From: Cenococcum geophilum 1.58
Lineage: Eukaryota; Ascomycota; Dothideomycetes; Gloniales; Gloniaceae
NCBI GenBank assembly: GCA_001692895.1
Contig: KV748239.1
Span: 777,206-841,205, forward strand
Direction of reading: 5' to 3'
DNA: 64,000 bases
The translations under genes were made by a program, and so were the position numbers. The number at the start of each line of letters is the position of its first letter. Within the stretch, counting starts at the first letter, position 1. A model generated the notes under the pieces. The model had not been told where the DNA came from. It ran no database searches and worked only from the letters and a program-made list of their open reading frames with translations. Below are positions 32,675-42,759 of this stretch, one piece after another.

Positions 32675-33499
32675 TTTGACCAAAGATATTACCTACATCC
32701 TGTCGTCCGATTAGTTTTAGCTGAGATTAGCGCACCTTACAAATTAGTACGCTCTTTACAGATAAAGTCTCCTTATTTTCGTAAAACAGCAACCTTCTCA
32801 GATAATTTTGGTTTGATCTTCCTACCCAACTGAGGATGCGAGCGTGTAAGACTAATCACGTAGTCATGCAGGGAAGAGTGAATTGCAATAGATAAATGTA
32901 AATGTATTGTGAAGGCATACAACTGTTTGTTGAAAGTAGGAGTGTGAGATGTCATAGCTACTTGTAAGAGAAAGAGGGCATGTTAGTTTGTGCGGCCCGA
33001 GCAATTTTGACCTACACGCCTTCCTCAGTCCAACATCCATTTCACTCTGACCTACGTGGATCGGGGCAATTTCTCCAAACCACAACACCTTCTTTCTATT
33101 TCACCTCTCTAATTCATGCTGACTGCACCCTTGCCTTGCAAACCTGCTTGGACCTCTTCGTAGCTGCATTTGACAGCTCCTTGTATGCGTGACCAAGCTG
33201 ACAGCAACATTTCATAACCTAGCAGTCTTGCTACCAGCAACCATCTTCCAACCATTGCTACGATACTCGTCAGCGATTCAAGATCAGACCTCTCTTCGCA
33301 GCCTAGTTGTACTGAATTAATCTTAAACCCACTTAGCCTGTTGTGCCCTTTCGCGATTGATAATATGACAACCCCGGTGAAACCATTTGTCATGCCACCA
33401 ATCAGGGCGTGTTCTCATCCAACGTCATTCCCACTAAACGCGAGTAAGCAGCTTAGTCTAGCCATATCATCATGAGTGGCTCCTAACAAACTAAGCACT
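32675..33499. other. Intergenic, no gene seen
   Basis: Both strands show only short frames without coding character. No repeats are evident. Confidence 0.5.
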
Positions 33500-34158
33500 T
33501 ACTATGACTATCTCATTTCCATTGCCGTCGGCAAGAACAGAAGCTGTTCCGCATTCGCAAAGGCTTGCTCGGGTATCATTCCTCTTACCTCAGGGAAGCA
33601 TTGAATGGGAATTTCGAGGGAAGTCATATGGAAGCTGTCTAGCTACCTCTGGATGAAGCACTCTGTACCTAGATTTACGCCCATAGACTCCATGATCCGC
33701 TATCATCACCCGTCAAACCTTCCATTGCTAGGAGCCTCAAAAGCCATGAAATACCTCTTAGCGCTCGATTTCTCTGCAAGATATATGTATTTAGATACGT
33801 TCGAGGAATTCCCGGGCTCAAAAACGAAGCAATCGATTTGCTTACTACAAGAATGGCTTTGACCTGGGTTGGGAATCTGGGGCTCACCCAATACATTTAC
33901 GAGAACACACCTAAGTCATCTATATTACGAAAATTGCACGTGGATACTTTTGTTCTAACGATGCCTTTTGATACTTTAAAGGATCAGAAGGTACATTTGA
34001 ACTTAGACTTCATCCCCGACGTTATGACAAGCCTGGAAGCCCCCGATGAGAAGCAGAGACTCATCTGTAGAGAAGAATATGCAAAGCTTGATAGATGCTT
34101 ATATCACAAGCACTCGGGGCCAGGGGACAAGCCTGGAGAAACCACGCCATCTCCTTGA
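33500..34158 (+). pseudogene. BTB/POZ-domain gene 2, broken by stops, a frameshift and an internal deletion
   Basis: The frame is recognisable from Y-D-Y-L-I-S-I-A-V-G-K (33503), shifts, then runs Q-K-L-F-R-I-R-K-G-L-L-G-Y-H-S-S-Y-L with A-L-N-G-N-F-E-G-S. A TAG at 33640-33642 sits where BTB proteins have Trp (V-W-L-P, TGG to TAG). The following L-P-L-D-E-A-L-C-T lacks several residues of the usual L-P-E-D-D...W-L-Y-T. A second TAG is at 33670-33672. The rest is open: KIYVFRYVRGIPGLKNEAID, E-N-T-P-K-S-S-I-L-R-K-L, to the stop at 34158. Similarity to the first BTB pseudogene is that of distant paralogues, not a recent duplicate. Both lie on the plus strand. Confidence 0.68.
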
Positions 34159-34583
34159 ACTTAACGCTCCAATCCCATGCGACATTGTAATATGAGAGTA
34201 GGATAATCTACATTTTCTCTCAACACAACTCTCAGCTATCAAAATCTGGCTGTGTCTGTATTTCTAGTAAGTTTAATTGTCTTAGACATCCAAAATGCAT
34301 TTATTGCAAACCTTCACTTGTTAGGGGGAATGGATTATGTAGTTAATCATAAAGCAACAACTTTTTTATACGTATTGGCTCTGCCTTCTAGCCTTAGGAG
34401 AATCATTTGTCCTCCATGACCGACCCTTCTGTCCAGCTTTCATCATGCTAAACGTGTATAATCTATTGCGGGTGATAGCACGGCATCCGATACGCACCGT
34501 AAAAGACATCCGTAGCGACCGACATGTGGTCGAATACAACGTTTAACCTAAATATCACCACGTATCAGCCTCTTGAAGCACAG
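34159..34583. other. Intergenic, no gene seen
   Basis: A short AT-leaning region between a BTB pseudogene and an F-box-like ORF. It has no supported features. Confidence 0.45.
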
Positions 34584-35102
34584 CTAGTCGTATGTTACGT
34601 ACGTGAGGCACTCCCTCTCCCCACCGCTCGGAAACTTGGCCGAATAATTATGCCAACAAAACGGATGCAATCTACAAAGCCTGGGCAGCTCAGTGTGCTT
34701 AAACGTATGGCTCTTAAGCGCAGTGAGCAAACCCTCAGCGTACAGTTGCTTGCAAACGAAGATGACAGACGCGGCGCTCTGGGCCGTGTTTTCCAATGCT
34801 TCCTCAAGAATCTGCAAGCGCAACTCAACGGGCAGAGTTAGCAGACGCGATGATTGGGTATGAATATAGTCGAATTCTGCGGGTACGGGCGCGCAGTAGA
34901 AGAACCGGGGAGTCGCAGATTTATCGAAATCTGCGAAGTTGTAGCTGCTGCTGATGGCTTTGTGGGTATTAGTGGTGGTGATCCGCTTCCCCACTATCCG
35001 GGTTTTCCACTCTTCTATCGGCGCGAGATTGTATGTGGCCCTTACGACGCAGTGTCGACTGTTGTTGCTTGCTGGGTCGGGAGCAACGGGGATCAGGTCC
35101 AT
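34584..35102 (-). CDS. Short F-box-like / 2EXR-like hypothetical protein
   Basis: An ATG at 35102 opens 172 codons. Residues about 85-120 read R-L-L-T-L-P-V-E-L-R-L-Q-I-L-E-E-A-L and, after a gap, V-C-K-Q-L-Y-A-E-G. This is the pattern of the many filamentous-fungal F-box-like proteins that begin with L-P-x-E-L-R-x-x-I and have C-K-Q/C-R-Q about 20-30 residues later. F-box proteins act as substrate receptors of SCF ubiquitin ligases; whether this short one does is unknown. Family members are usually longer, so a truncation or a missed exon is possible. No Trp-rich or LRR region follows. Confidence 0.5.
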   Translation of the reverse strand: MDLIPVAPDPASNNSRHCVVRATYNLAPIEEWKTRIVGKRITTTNTHKAISSSYNFADFDKSATPRFFYCAPVPAEFDYIHTQSSRLLTLPVELRLQILEEALENTAQSAASVIFVCKQLYAEGLLTALKSHTFKHTELPRLCRLHPFCWHNYSAKFPSGGERECLTYVTYD

Positions 35103-36521
35103 GCTTGTCTTGAAGGAAATTCAACTAAGTAACTGAGAAAATATGACAGAATATTTTTTTGACCGCGTATCCTTAAAGCCATATTCGGACTGAGCATGTA
35201 TTTACTTCCGTATGTGCGATAATTTGTTCGGGTGAGGCGGGAGTGAGGCGGACAACTATCCTGTAGGATTTTCCATAACGAACGTTGCACCTGCATCTTC
35301 GGTAAATGCTTGTCAATCCCGCGACTGAATACTAGCCGGTTCTATGCGGTCTCCTTCGGGAAGCTTAGCGCTAATTAAATGACTTACTCTCAAGATCTAT
35401 GATTCCGTATCAGGTCTATAATCCTGTGATAGAGTCTTTCCGATACTTACCCGCAGGGTTTCTGAAACTTGCGTGGTGCGCCTGGCGCGCTTGATGCTGA
35501 CTAGATGATGCTGGAAGAGGAAGTGGATGTGCAGCAGCTTGCTGTCACTGGCCACATGCGATTGGAAAAAAAGAGGCTGTGAGAAATACCAAGTCTTTCT
35601 CGTAAGGAAATAACCAGGAAATGGTTAGAGTGTACTCACATCAAGGTCTAGGCATCAATATCTACGCTTTCTTCAGCCAGCAAGAGAGAGTCGAAAAAAA
35701 TGAGGCTGGATCTTCACACGCTAGTCCAAAACTAGTTTGTAAACCTGTGATATGAAGGCACCCTCAGCTCCTGTATTTCCTGCCTGCAGATAGCAATGCG
35801 AATAGCAATAGATCTGCGGGTCCACCCTAGTGTCTTACTCTAACGAACCGTGCGCGTCTTCGTCATAAAAGCTAAACTACAGCAACCGGTTAAGCACGTC
35901 AATCTTTGATGTACTCTCCTGAAGGGCATTCTCACACGAAATTCAAATTCAAATTCAAAAGCATCTGCGGATCTTCTCTCATCTTACCGCAATTGACCTA
36001 GATACAAACAGCAACTCAGTAGAAGTAAACTATCGCTCAATAAAGCTCAGGAAGACTTAACCCATGGAGAGTTGACGAATGAGAGAAATTGATAAGGACA
36101 AACCACTAAGCTGAGCTGATGGAATTCAAATAATCACAAAGATATATTTTATTCTGCATACTTTCATCCCGATGCCTGGTTCCCCCTAACCCAAAACCTA
36201 GGCGCCAAACCCGACACCAAACCACACCACTCCTAGCCCTAGTCATACATCAAACGCCCCCCATGCCCTAAGAATACCAAATGCGAAGTCGGCAACCTCC
36301 ATCACTTCCAAAGCGACGTGGCAAGCTTGATTGTATCCAAATAGCCGAGCTATGTACCTCTCACACAGCGGCACGAAGAAGCCCCAAAGTCTAATAGTGT
36401 ACATTGGCCAACTCAATCAAAAAGCTGCACGACTGCATATCCCACGAACTGTTGTTTTTAATCAGCTTCATCGCTTCTTATCGCCTTGACTATTACTAAT
36501 TCCGCCAACTGTAATACAAAC
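35103..36521. other. Long intergenic region
   Basis: It spans 1.4 kb upstream of the F-box-like ORF and the 3' flank of SWR1. The hexamer ATTCAA occurs three times in tandem at about 35940-35957. I see no coding frame, RNA gene or transposon remnant. Confidence 0.5.
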
Positions 36522-39500
36522 TCAACCCCTCCGCCTCCTCACACGATGCACATCCTGTCCTTTTCTATTATGCTTCTTGCTCCGCTCCCCAGGCAGCTTT
36601 ATAGGCACGTTCTTCCATTCATCCATGAGAATCTCAACCATGTACTCATCGACATGCCTCCTTTCTTCCTCAGTACCCGTTTCCGATCGTCCACGAGACC
36701 GTAACCCATCGATGGCCTTCGGGGTCGCGCTAGTGCTAGCCTCATTGAAGTCCGCATCGTCAACATGGACTTCCTCGACGATCTCCTTCTGCGCGACCTT
36801 GGCGGCCGTCGCATCCTCCATGTCTTCAACGGACTGGAGCACATCGCCCAGTCCTGTGGCGTCGCCCAGCACACGGTCCATAGCCACGCTGGCCTCGTCG
36901 GCGGGCGTCTCGTCGTCGAAGGCATCGCGCCAGCTAACTTTGTTGAAGTAGTCGGTCGTAAAATCGCCCTCCTGGATAATGACGTCATCGAGGAGGCGCT
37001 TCTGATTTGATTTGCGGAGGATGTTGGCTTCGATGGTGTATTCTGAGACGAACTTATAGATGTGCACATCGCGGGTTTGGCCGATACGGTGACAGCGGTC
37101 TTGGCATTGCTTGTCCATCGCAGGGTTCCAGTCGAGGTCGTAGAAGATGACAGTGTCAGCACCTGTGAGGTTGATTCCGAGGCCGCCAGAGCGGGAGGAG
37201 AGGATGAAGCAGAGAATACGGTTATCGGTGTTGAAGCGGTCGGTGAGGATCTGTCGCTGCTCGACCTTGGTAGCGCCGTCGAGACGTAGGTAGCGGTGGC
37301 CATGGATATTGAGAAACTGTTCGAGGATGTCGAGAACTTTGGTCATTTGGGTAAAGATGAGGGCGCGGTGGCCGCCAGCTTGGAGGTCACGGAGAAGGAT
37401 GGCGAGGCGTTGGAGTTTGCCGCAGTCATACTGCAAAAGTCGTTTATCTGGGAAGGCAATAGAGAGGCGGATGCGGGCTTCGTGGAAAGGATCTTTTTTC
37501 ATCGGTACTGGAGATCGGCGTATTAGTTCGACGCCTGGCTCCGATAGCACGAGAGGACCCATGTCATTAGCGACAACTGCAGGTGTCACACAGCCGAATT
37601 TTTGAATAATAGGTTCTAACGAAAGAGAACGTTCCTCTAACGTTGGGACAATATCGAGAAGTAGTGTTGATGTGTTGAGATACCAGTTCGCTGCGTCAAC
37701 GTTTCTCTTCGGTACGCGGGTCCCCAACTTATCCTGGAGATTGAGATTGAGGCGCTTAATCAAGCCTTTGCCGTAGGCGGGCACAAACTCCGTTCGTTGG
37801 CGGGTCAAACGGAGGCAATTCTTAAGGTGATCAAGGATTGAGATGTTCTCCTTTTCTGCCATGTATGAAAGCACAGAATTAATGGAGGAACCGTCCAATT
37901 TAGGATCTGCATTGATCCGACGAGTATGCTGCTCAATGAGGTCTTCGAGTGGACGTAATGCCCGTATTTGTCGAGTACGATTGGCATGAAGCATCGATGT
38001 ATTTTCTCTTCGTACTGGTAATAAGTTTAGGAAATCCAGATTGACCGTTTTGTTCTGAATGCCTTCAAGGAATCGCCTGCGAACCAGGAGGTCTTTGATC
38101 TCAAAATCCGCAACAACAGATTTATGCATTGCAAACGAAGTTACAATCTGCCTGGTCTCGAAGAGGTCTGGGTGGTTGCAGACTTTGCGAAGAGACATCA
38201 AGCAGTTAATGATTGACATGTAGTTGCCGGATGCTAATGTTTGCTTCGTATCTGCACGTCCCATAAAGCCATCGTAGAGCTGTCTCTGTCTTTTTGATAG
38301 TCGGCAATAGACCACGTGCTCATATTTCCCAGGCATCTGCTTCTCCACATCCGCTTTCATTCTTCGGAGTAAGTACGGCCGTAAAACCTCGTGGAGCTTC
38401 TTGACAATCTTCTGTCCCTCGGCATCTAGCACTTGCTTGCCTTGTTCAAGGATTTGATTTGTTGGCTTCTTCAAAGCCATACTGAAGTCTTCTAAGCCTG
38501 CAATGCGCCCCTCTCCAGCGAATCCAGCTGGCATTAAAAAGTATAGTAATGACCACAGCTCATCAATATTGTTCTGTAGAGGTGTTCCGGTGAGAAGGAG
38601 ACGTCGCTGAGTTCTGAAATTCAGTAGGGTCTGCCATCTTTGAGTCTTGAAGTTTTTAATGTTGTGGGCTTCGTCAAGAATGAGATAATGCCAGGCACGT
38701 CGTTTAAATGCGGATGCATCTTGGAGGATAAGTTGGTAGGATGTAATGCAAACGTTATAGAGATCGTCATTAAGCCACCCCTTGCGCTTTCTTTGTCGCT
38801 CAACGATATCTCCATAGTACGTCAAGATCTTGAATCCAGGGCACCACTTCTTGAATTCCATTTCCCAATTCAGCATCACACTGGTAGGAACAACAACGAG
38901 ATGCGGGCCCCACACGCCCTGATGTACGGCAAGGTGAGCAAGAAGTGCAATGGTCTGAATTGTCTTCCCAAGTCCCATCTCATCAGCTAAGATGCCATTG
39001 GTTTCTCCTTCGTAAAGGTTGGCAAGCCAGTCCAAACCATCATGCTGGTATTCTCGGAGCTTCCCTCGCAGCAAAGATGGTATTTCAGTTCTAGGGGTTG
39101 AAGTTTCGCGGGACCGGCTGATTTGTGCTTGCTTATCCTTGACTGACTCAATTCCTTGTTTTCCTTCTTCCCCATTGAGCTTGGAAGGAGTTGAAGCAAT
39201 TTCGCTCTCATCAATTTGATAAGAAATGCCATTAGGGAGTTTCGTGGGACGAGTATCAACTTCAGGATCGATAAGTTCATGGCCATCTATCGTCTGTTCT
39301 GAAGAAGTCCGGCGCTGGTCCAGTTTTGACTCTTCTCCATCTTTAATTACGACGCTGGGGGTTTGGGCTTCTTCGGTATCTGTTGACGGATCATTATTGG
39401 CAGCGGCTTTCAATCTCCTAATCTCTGCTTTAGAAAGAAGTCCCCATGTGTCATACGCATCCTCGTCACTTTCACCCTCTGCTCCTGGACTGGAGCCTTC

Positions 39501-41606
39501 ACCAGAATTATCTTCGCTACTGGGCCATTCCTCGCTGCTAGAATCTGAACCCGAATTGCGCTCTGATTCATCTGAATCCAGGAGCATTGCATCAACCTCC
39601 TCAAGCTCGACAGTTGCGGGATCGATAAGGTCAACTACATGACTACTTTTAGGCGTGCTGTCTTTAGAATGTATCCCGTTCACGAGTTTGTCTTGGTGAG
39701 CATCCTGTAATCTAGCTGGGCTAGGGGAATTTGGGGCATCACTCTTGTTTTGGCCTTCAACTTTCTTTGGTTCAGGGGTATGATCTACAACAAGATCCAT
39801 TTCTGAAGCATCGTCTTCATCGTAATCCAGAATATCCTGATCTACGTCCCGTTCCAGTATAGAGAGTTGATTCTCCCTATCATCGTCTTCAGAATCATGG
39901 TAAGCCGTGGCCATGTCAGAAGCTTCACCTTCGTCTTCGTCTTCCGACACATCTGCATCTTCGTCTGAGTCGGAGATGTCAGGAAGTTGGCCGTACTTTG
40001 CAAGCAGCTGTTCTTGAGTGAGGTTCGCATCTTCGTCATTGGCAGTGTCCTCCTCGCTGTCAGATTCATCTGATGAAAGATTTTCGTCATCGCTGTTCGT
40101 ATCCGAGTTACCACTTTGATCATCTCCGGTCTCTTCATCATCATCGTCGTCGTCGTCCTCGCTAACAAATGAAGAGGAAGTCTCTATCCTTCCTCGACCA
40201 AGTATTAGATGTGAGTGATCCAACATGGTATCCATAGCCTTTTTCCCAAGACGATCCTGCTCTTCTTCCCACTTAGCAAGTCTAGCCTTGTCGACCTCGC
40301 CTTTGACGAGATTCCATTGCTGTTGCACATCTCTGACTAGTTGCTTGTATCGTAGTATTGCATAGTCCTTCTCCTCCTGTTCTAATTCCTCCTTAGTTTT
40401 CCGCTTATATTTTTCTTTCCACTTCTCTAGGGCCTCGTAAGCCATGCGCTTCGCTAGCCTTTTGTGGTTCTCATGCTCTGCTTTGAGCAGTTTACGGAAA
40501 TTAAGGGCATGCGCTACGACATGCGCGTAATGCCCATACATCGGGGGCAGTTCTTCGTCCGGTTCAGGTAAGAAAATCCCGGAGCGGTCTTGACTTAGTA
40601 CCCCCCCAGGCTGGGCGGCTTCGAATATTCTCCGGCGAACCTCGGCCTCTTTTCGTGCCGCCTTTAGTGTGATTTTCTGGCCCTCCTCCCCAGTTAAAGG
40701 ATCATCATGTTTTAACCACTCTTCGAAGGATTCGAATTTTTTTGAGGGGGGAATATGTTTGGGGTGTCGGACGGGTAATTCTGGACGGCGCAGGATAAGT
40801 TTAACTCGGGGAGCCCGACCAGATGGAGGGATCCCATTTTGAGAGTCATCCTTTTGGCCGTTTGGTGTCACGAATTCCGGCGAATTATGTATTGCTTCAC
40901 TGGCCCGTGTTGACCTCCGCTTTCTGCCTGTATTATCAGGTGTCGACGGCCGTTCAACCCGGGACCTTGAACGAACCCCACTACCATTTTGTAATTCTTT
41001 GTTTGTTGCTGTAGGTGAAGATGACAGGACATCTGAGGGATTTCGTTTACGGTAGGAATGTTGCTGGGGGGTGGACTTGAGTGAGGTCGTAGAGGGTGTC
41101 TTTCGTAGAGAAGAGGGAGCTTTCGATTTGTGCGCCAGTGCAGGAGACGAAACGGCTCGAGTCCCATTGTGCTTGAGACCGTTCTTCGCAATGCCGTTGC
41201 TCTGTGTTGCCTTATCTGCCGCACGACGCGTTTTTCGCCTATCAGGTTCAGGCGTCAGTTCTGCTGGAATGTTGTTTGTCCTCATCGACTTCCTCTTCCC
41301 GTCGACGATGACAGACGTGGGCCCATCAACAGCAACCTTCTTCCAAGGCGGCGATGTGACGCGCGATGTGGATCGCTGTCTGGTGAGGTCGTCTAGTTTA
41401 CGCTTCTTATTGAGCCGCTCTGCACCGCCACCATCGCCGGCAATTTTTGTCTCTTCTTCAATAGTCTCGGATGTACCATTTGCATGTAAGCTGAAGTTGC
41501 CGTTGACTTCAGCCACGTCGGTGTGATGGTCAGCGTGGCCGTTGGGAGCGTCGAGATGTTGGGCGTCGGTGTTGTCGTGTTTGACAATCGGAACATTCGC
41601 GCTCAT
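36522..41606 (-). CDS. SWR1: SWR1 chromatin-remodelling ATPase (H2A.Z exchange)
   Basis: Swr1 is the Snf2-family motor of the SWR complex, which swaps H2A-H2B for H2A.Z-H2B at promoters. One uninterrupted exon encodes 1694 residues from ATG 41606. Domains in order: a basic disordered N-terminus; an HSA region (about 355-430, M-Y-G-H-Y-A-H-V-V-A-H-A-L-N-F-R-K-L-L) that binds actin-related proteins; a long acidic region (about 480-640), typical of Swr1 histone binding; ATPase lobe 1 with DEMGLGKTIQT at about 876-886 and D-E-A-H near 979; a large insertion between lobes, diagnostic of the INO80/SWR1 subfamily; lobe 2 with A-L-I-F-T-Q-M near 1410 and QDRCHRIGQTRDVHIYKF near 1502-1520. It ends in a basic tail, V-R-R-R-R-G. 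It is divergent to the complex I subunit gene, 394 bp away. The upstream in-frame TTG at 41612 was not used as start. Confidence 0.95.
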   Translation of the reverse strand: MSANVPIVKHDNTDAQHLDAPNGHADHHTDVAEVNGNFSLHANGTSETIEEETKIAGDGGGAERLNKKRKLDDLTRQRSTSRVTSPPWKKVAVDGPTSVIVDGKRKSMRTNNIPAELTPEPDRRKTRRAADKATQSNGIAKNGLKHNGTRAVSSPALAHKSKAPSSLRKTPSTTSLKSTPQQHSYRKRNPSDVLSSSPTATNKELQNGSGVRSRSRVERPSTPDNTGRKRRSTRASEAIHNSPEFVTPNGQKDDSQNGIPPSGRAPRVKLILRRPELPVRHPKHIPPSKKFESFEEWLKHDDPLTGEEGQKITLKAARKEAEVRRRIFEAAQPGGVLSQDRSGIFLPEPDEELPPMYGHYAHVVAHALNFRKLLKAEHENHKRLAKRMAYEALEKWKEKYKRKTKEELEQEEKDYAILRYKQLVRDVQQQWNLVKGEVDKARLAKWEEEQDRLGKKAMDTMLDHSHLILGRGRIETSSSFVSEDDDDDDDEETGDDQSGNSDTNSDDENLSSDESDSEEDTANDEDANLTQEQLLAKYGQLPDISDSDEDADVSEDEDEGEASDMATAYHDSEDDDRENQLSILERDVDQDILDYDEDDASEMDLVVDHTPEPKKVEGQNKSDAPNSPSPARLQDAHQDKLVNGIHSKDSTPKSSHVVDLIDPATVELEEVDAMLLDSDESERNSGSDSSSEEWPSSEDNSGEGSSPGAEGESDEDAYDTWGLLSKAEIRRLKAAANNDPSTDTEEAQTPSVVIKDGEESKLDQRRTSSEQTIDGHELIDPEVDTRPTKLPNGISYQIDESEIASTPSKLNGEEGKQGIESVKDKQAQISRSRETSTPRTEIPSLLRGKLREYQHDGLDWLANLYEGETNGILADEMGLGKTIQTIALLAHLAVHQGVWGPHLVVVPTSVMLNWEMEFKKWCPGFKILTYYGDIVERQRKRKGWLNDDLYNVCITSYQLILQDASAFKRRAWHYLILDEAHNIKNFKTQRWQTLLNFRTQRRLLLTGTPLQNNIDELWSLLYFLMPAGFAGEGRIAGLEDFSMALKKPTNQILEQGKQVLDAEGQKIVKKLHEVLRPYLLRRMKADVEKQMPGKYEHVVYCRLSKRQRQLYDGFMGRADTKQTLASGNYMSIINCLMSLRKVCNHPDLFETRQIVTSFAMHKSVVADFEIKDLLVRRRFLEGIQNKTVNLDFLNLLPVRRENTSMLHANRTRQIRALRPLEDLIEQHTRRINADPKLDGSSINSVLSYMAEKENISILDHLKNCLRLTRQRTEFVPAYGKGLIKRLNLNLQDKLGTRVPKRNVDAANWYLNTSTLLLDIVPTLEERSLSLEPIIQKFGCVTPAVVANDMGPLVLSEPGVELIRRSPVPMKKDPFHEARIRLSIAFPDKRLLQYDCGKLQRLAILLRDLQAGGHRALIFTQMTKVLDILEQFLNIHGHRYLRLDGATKVEQRQILTDRFNTDNRILCFILSSRSGGLGINLTGADTVIFYDLDWNPAMDKQCQDRCHRIGQTRDVHIYKFVSEYTIEANILRKSNQKRLLDDVIIQEGDFTTDYFNKVSWRDAFDDETPADEASVAMDRVLGDATGLGDVLQSVEDMEDATAAKVAQKEIVEEVHVDDADFNEASTSATPKAIDGLRSRGRSETGTEEERRHVDEYMVEILMDEWKNVPIKLPGERSKKHNRKGQDVHRVRRRRG

Positions 41607-42000
41607 CGCCAACAGGGAGTGGAGGTAGTGAGCTTGATTGCTTCAGACCACCTCTCCGATCGCGAATCCTTCATGAAAAATACCAAATGGGATGCCGATT
41701 GATAGAGGGATGTCTGAAGTTGCCTAAAATGAGCTCGAACATTAGCTCAGCCGCTTGTGGCAAAAGTTATGGTTGTTTCTGTCTGCCGCAACCTTGGAGA
41801 GTCTTTTTAGGGTGATCCGTGTTCGAAGTCTCCGCGCTCTTGCCGAAAGAAGGGCATGTCGCTAGCGCCTGGGCACTTCCGCCGCCTCATTCGCTTCATT
41901 CACTGTGTTGATACCCACGCTGCCTGGTAACGACGCAAGGTGAGTGATCCTGTCAATTGAACACGTATACGCCTACTGACTATTTGTCACTTCGCTACAG
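41607..42000. promoter_or_regulatory. Shared divergent promoter region of SWR1 and the complex I subunit gene
   Basis: A 394-bp interval between two ATGs pointing away from each other. No TATA element stands out. Regulation cannot be read from the sequence. Confidence 0.55.
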
Positions 42001-42570
42001 ATGCTCTCCAGGCGTATTGCAGCGGCTCGACCGCTCACCCGGGCTCTGATCCCTTCATCGCGGACCACCCTCACTCAAATTCGTACCCTCACCCAGGCCG
42101 ATGTCGAAGACCCGAACATGGTCAGACTCCCTATATGCCTACTCTTTGACTTAATCTATCTAATCGAGTTCTTCTAGAACGGCGGCTACGTCCAGCCCCC
42201 ACCGCAAAAGCGCCAATTCCGCGACCCCTACGGCGATTGGTGGGACAAGCAAGAGCGACGCAACTACGGCGAACCTGTTCACGAAGACAACGATATCCTC
42301 GGCATCTTCTCGCCCGAAGAATACACGCATTTCAAGCCAGGCTGGGGTGCTGTGCTGATGGGGACTTTTGTAGCCTCCGTGCTTGGATTAATGGCCGTTA
42401 CTAGGGTGTATTATCCAGACAAGATCAGTGTACCGAAGACGTATCCGGATGGGTTGGAGAAGGAGTTGGGAGGCCCCCTGGCTGTTCCGGTAAGTCTCTT
42501 TCCAATGCAGCTAGAGCAGGTGGTGAGTACTAACTTTGAATAGGCTCGGAGGGACGAGGGCGATGTTTGA
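42001..42570 (+). CDS. NADH:ubiquinone oxidoreductase subunit, NDUFB8-like
   Basis: An accessory subunit of the membrane arm of respiratory complex I. Three exons, 42001-42120, 42178-42489 and 42544-42570, join in frame (459 nt, 152 residues) over introns of 57 nt (GTCAGA...CTAG) and 54 nt (GTAAGT...ATAG, branch TACTAAC). The N-terminus MLSRRIAAARPLTRALIPSS is Arg-rich and lacks acids, as in mitochondrial presequences. The mature part has D-P-Y-G-D-W-W-D-K-Q-E-R-R-N-Y-G, a conserved block of fungal NDUFB8, and a single transmembrane helix (A-V-L-M-G-T-F-V-A-S-V-L-G-L-M-A-V) near residue 105. The C-terminal exon encodes only A-R-R-D-E-G-D-V. The GTC donor of intron 1 is weak but the frame requires it. 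Confidence 0.85.
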
Positions 42571-42759
42571 GGGGAGCGGCAACCACGAGAAATACTGTAT
42601 ATACTGATTGCGAAATTTTAAATGGCATGGCAGCTCTTGAGATAATTCGAGCACATGCATTTATAAAGCGAGGATCCCAAAGATAGACGAAATCAGAGCC
42701 ACAACATCAACAGATATCGTCTAACTTTCGAAATATTCATTCGACCACCTATTATCATT

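Noticed and set aside
28382..34158. The two BTB pseudogenes as a recent duplication inactivated together by RIP
   Set aside because: Their proteins align only at the level of distant paralogues, so they are too divergent to have been RIP partners of each other.
36577..41526. Long open frames antisense to or in other frames of SWR1
   Set aside because: They lie wholly inside a strong single-exon gene with a complete domain order and show acidic/basic mirror composition only.
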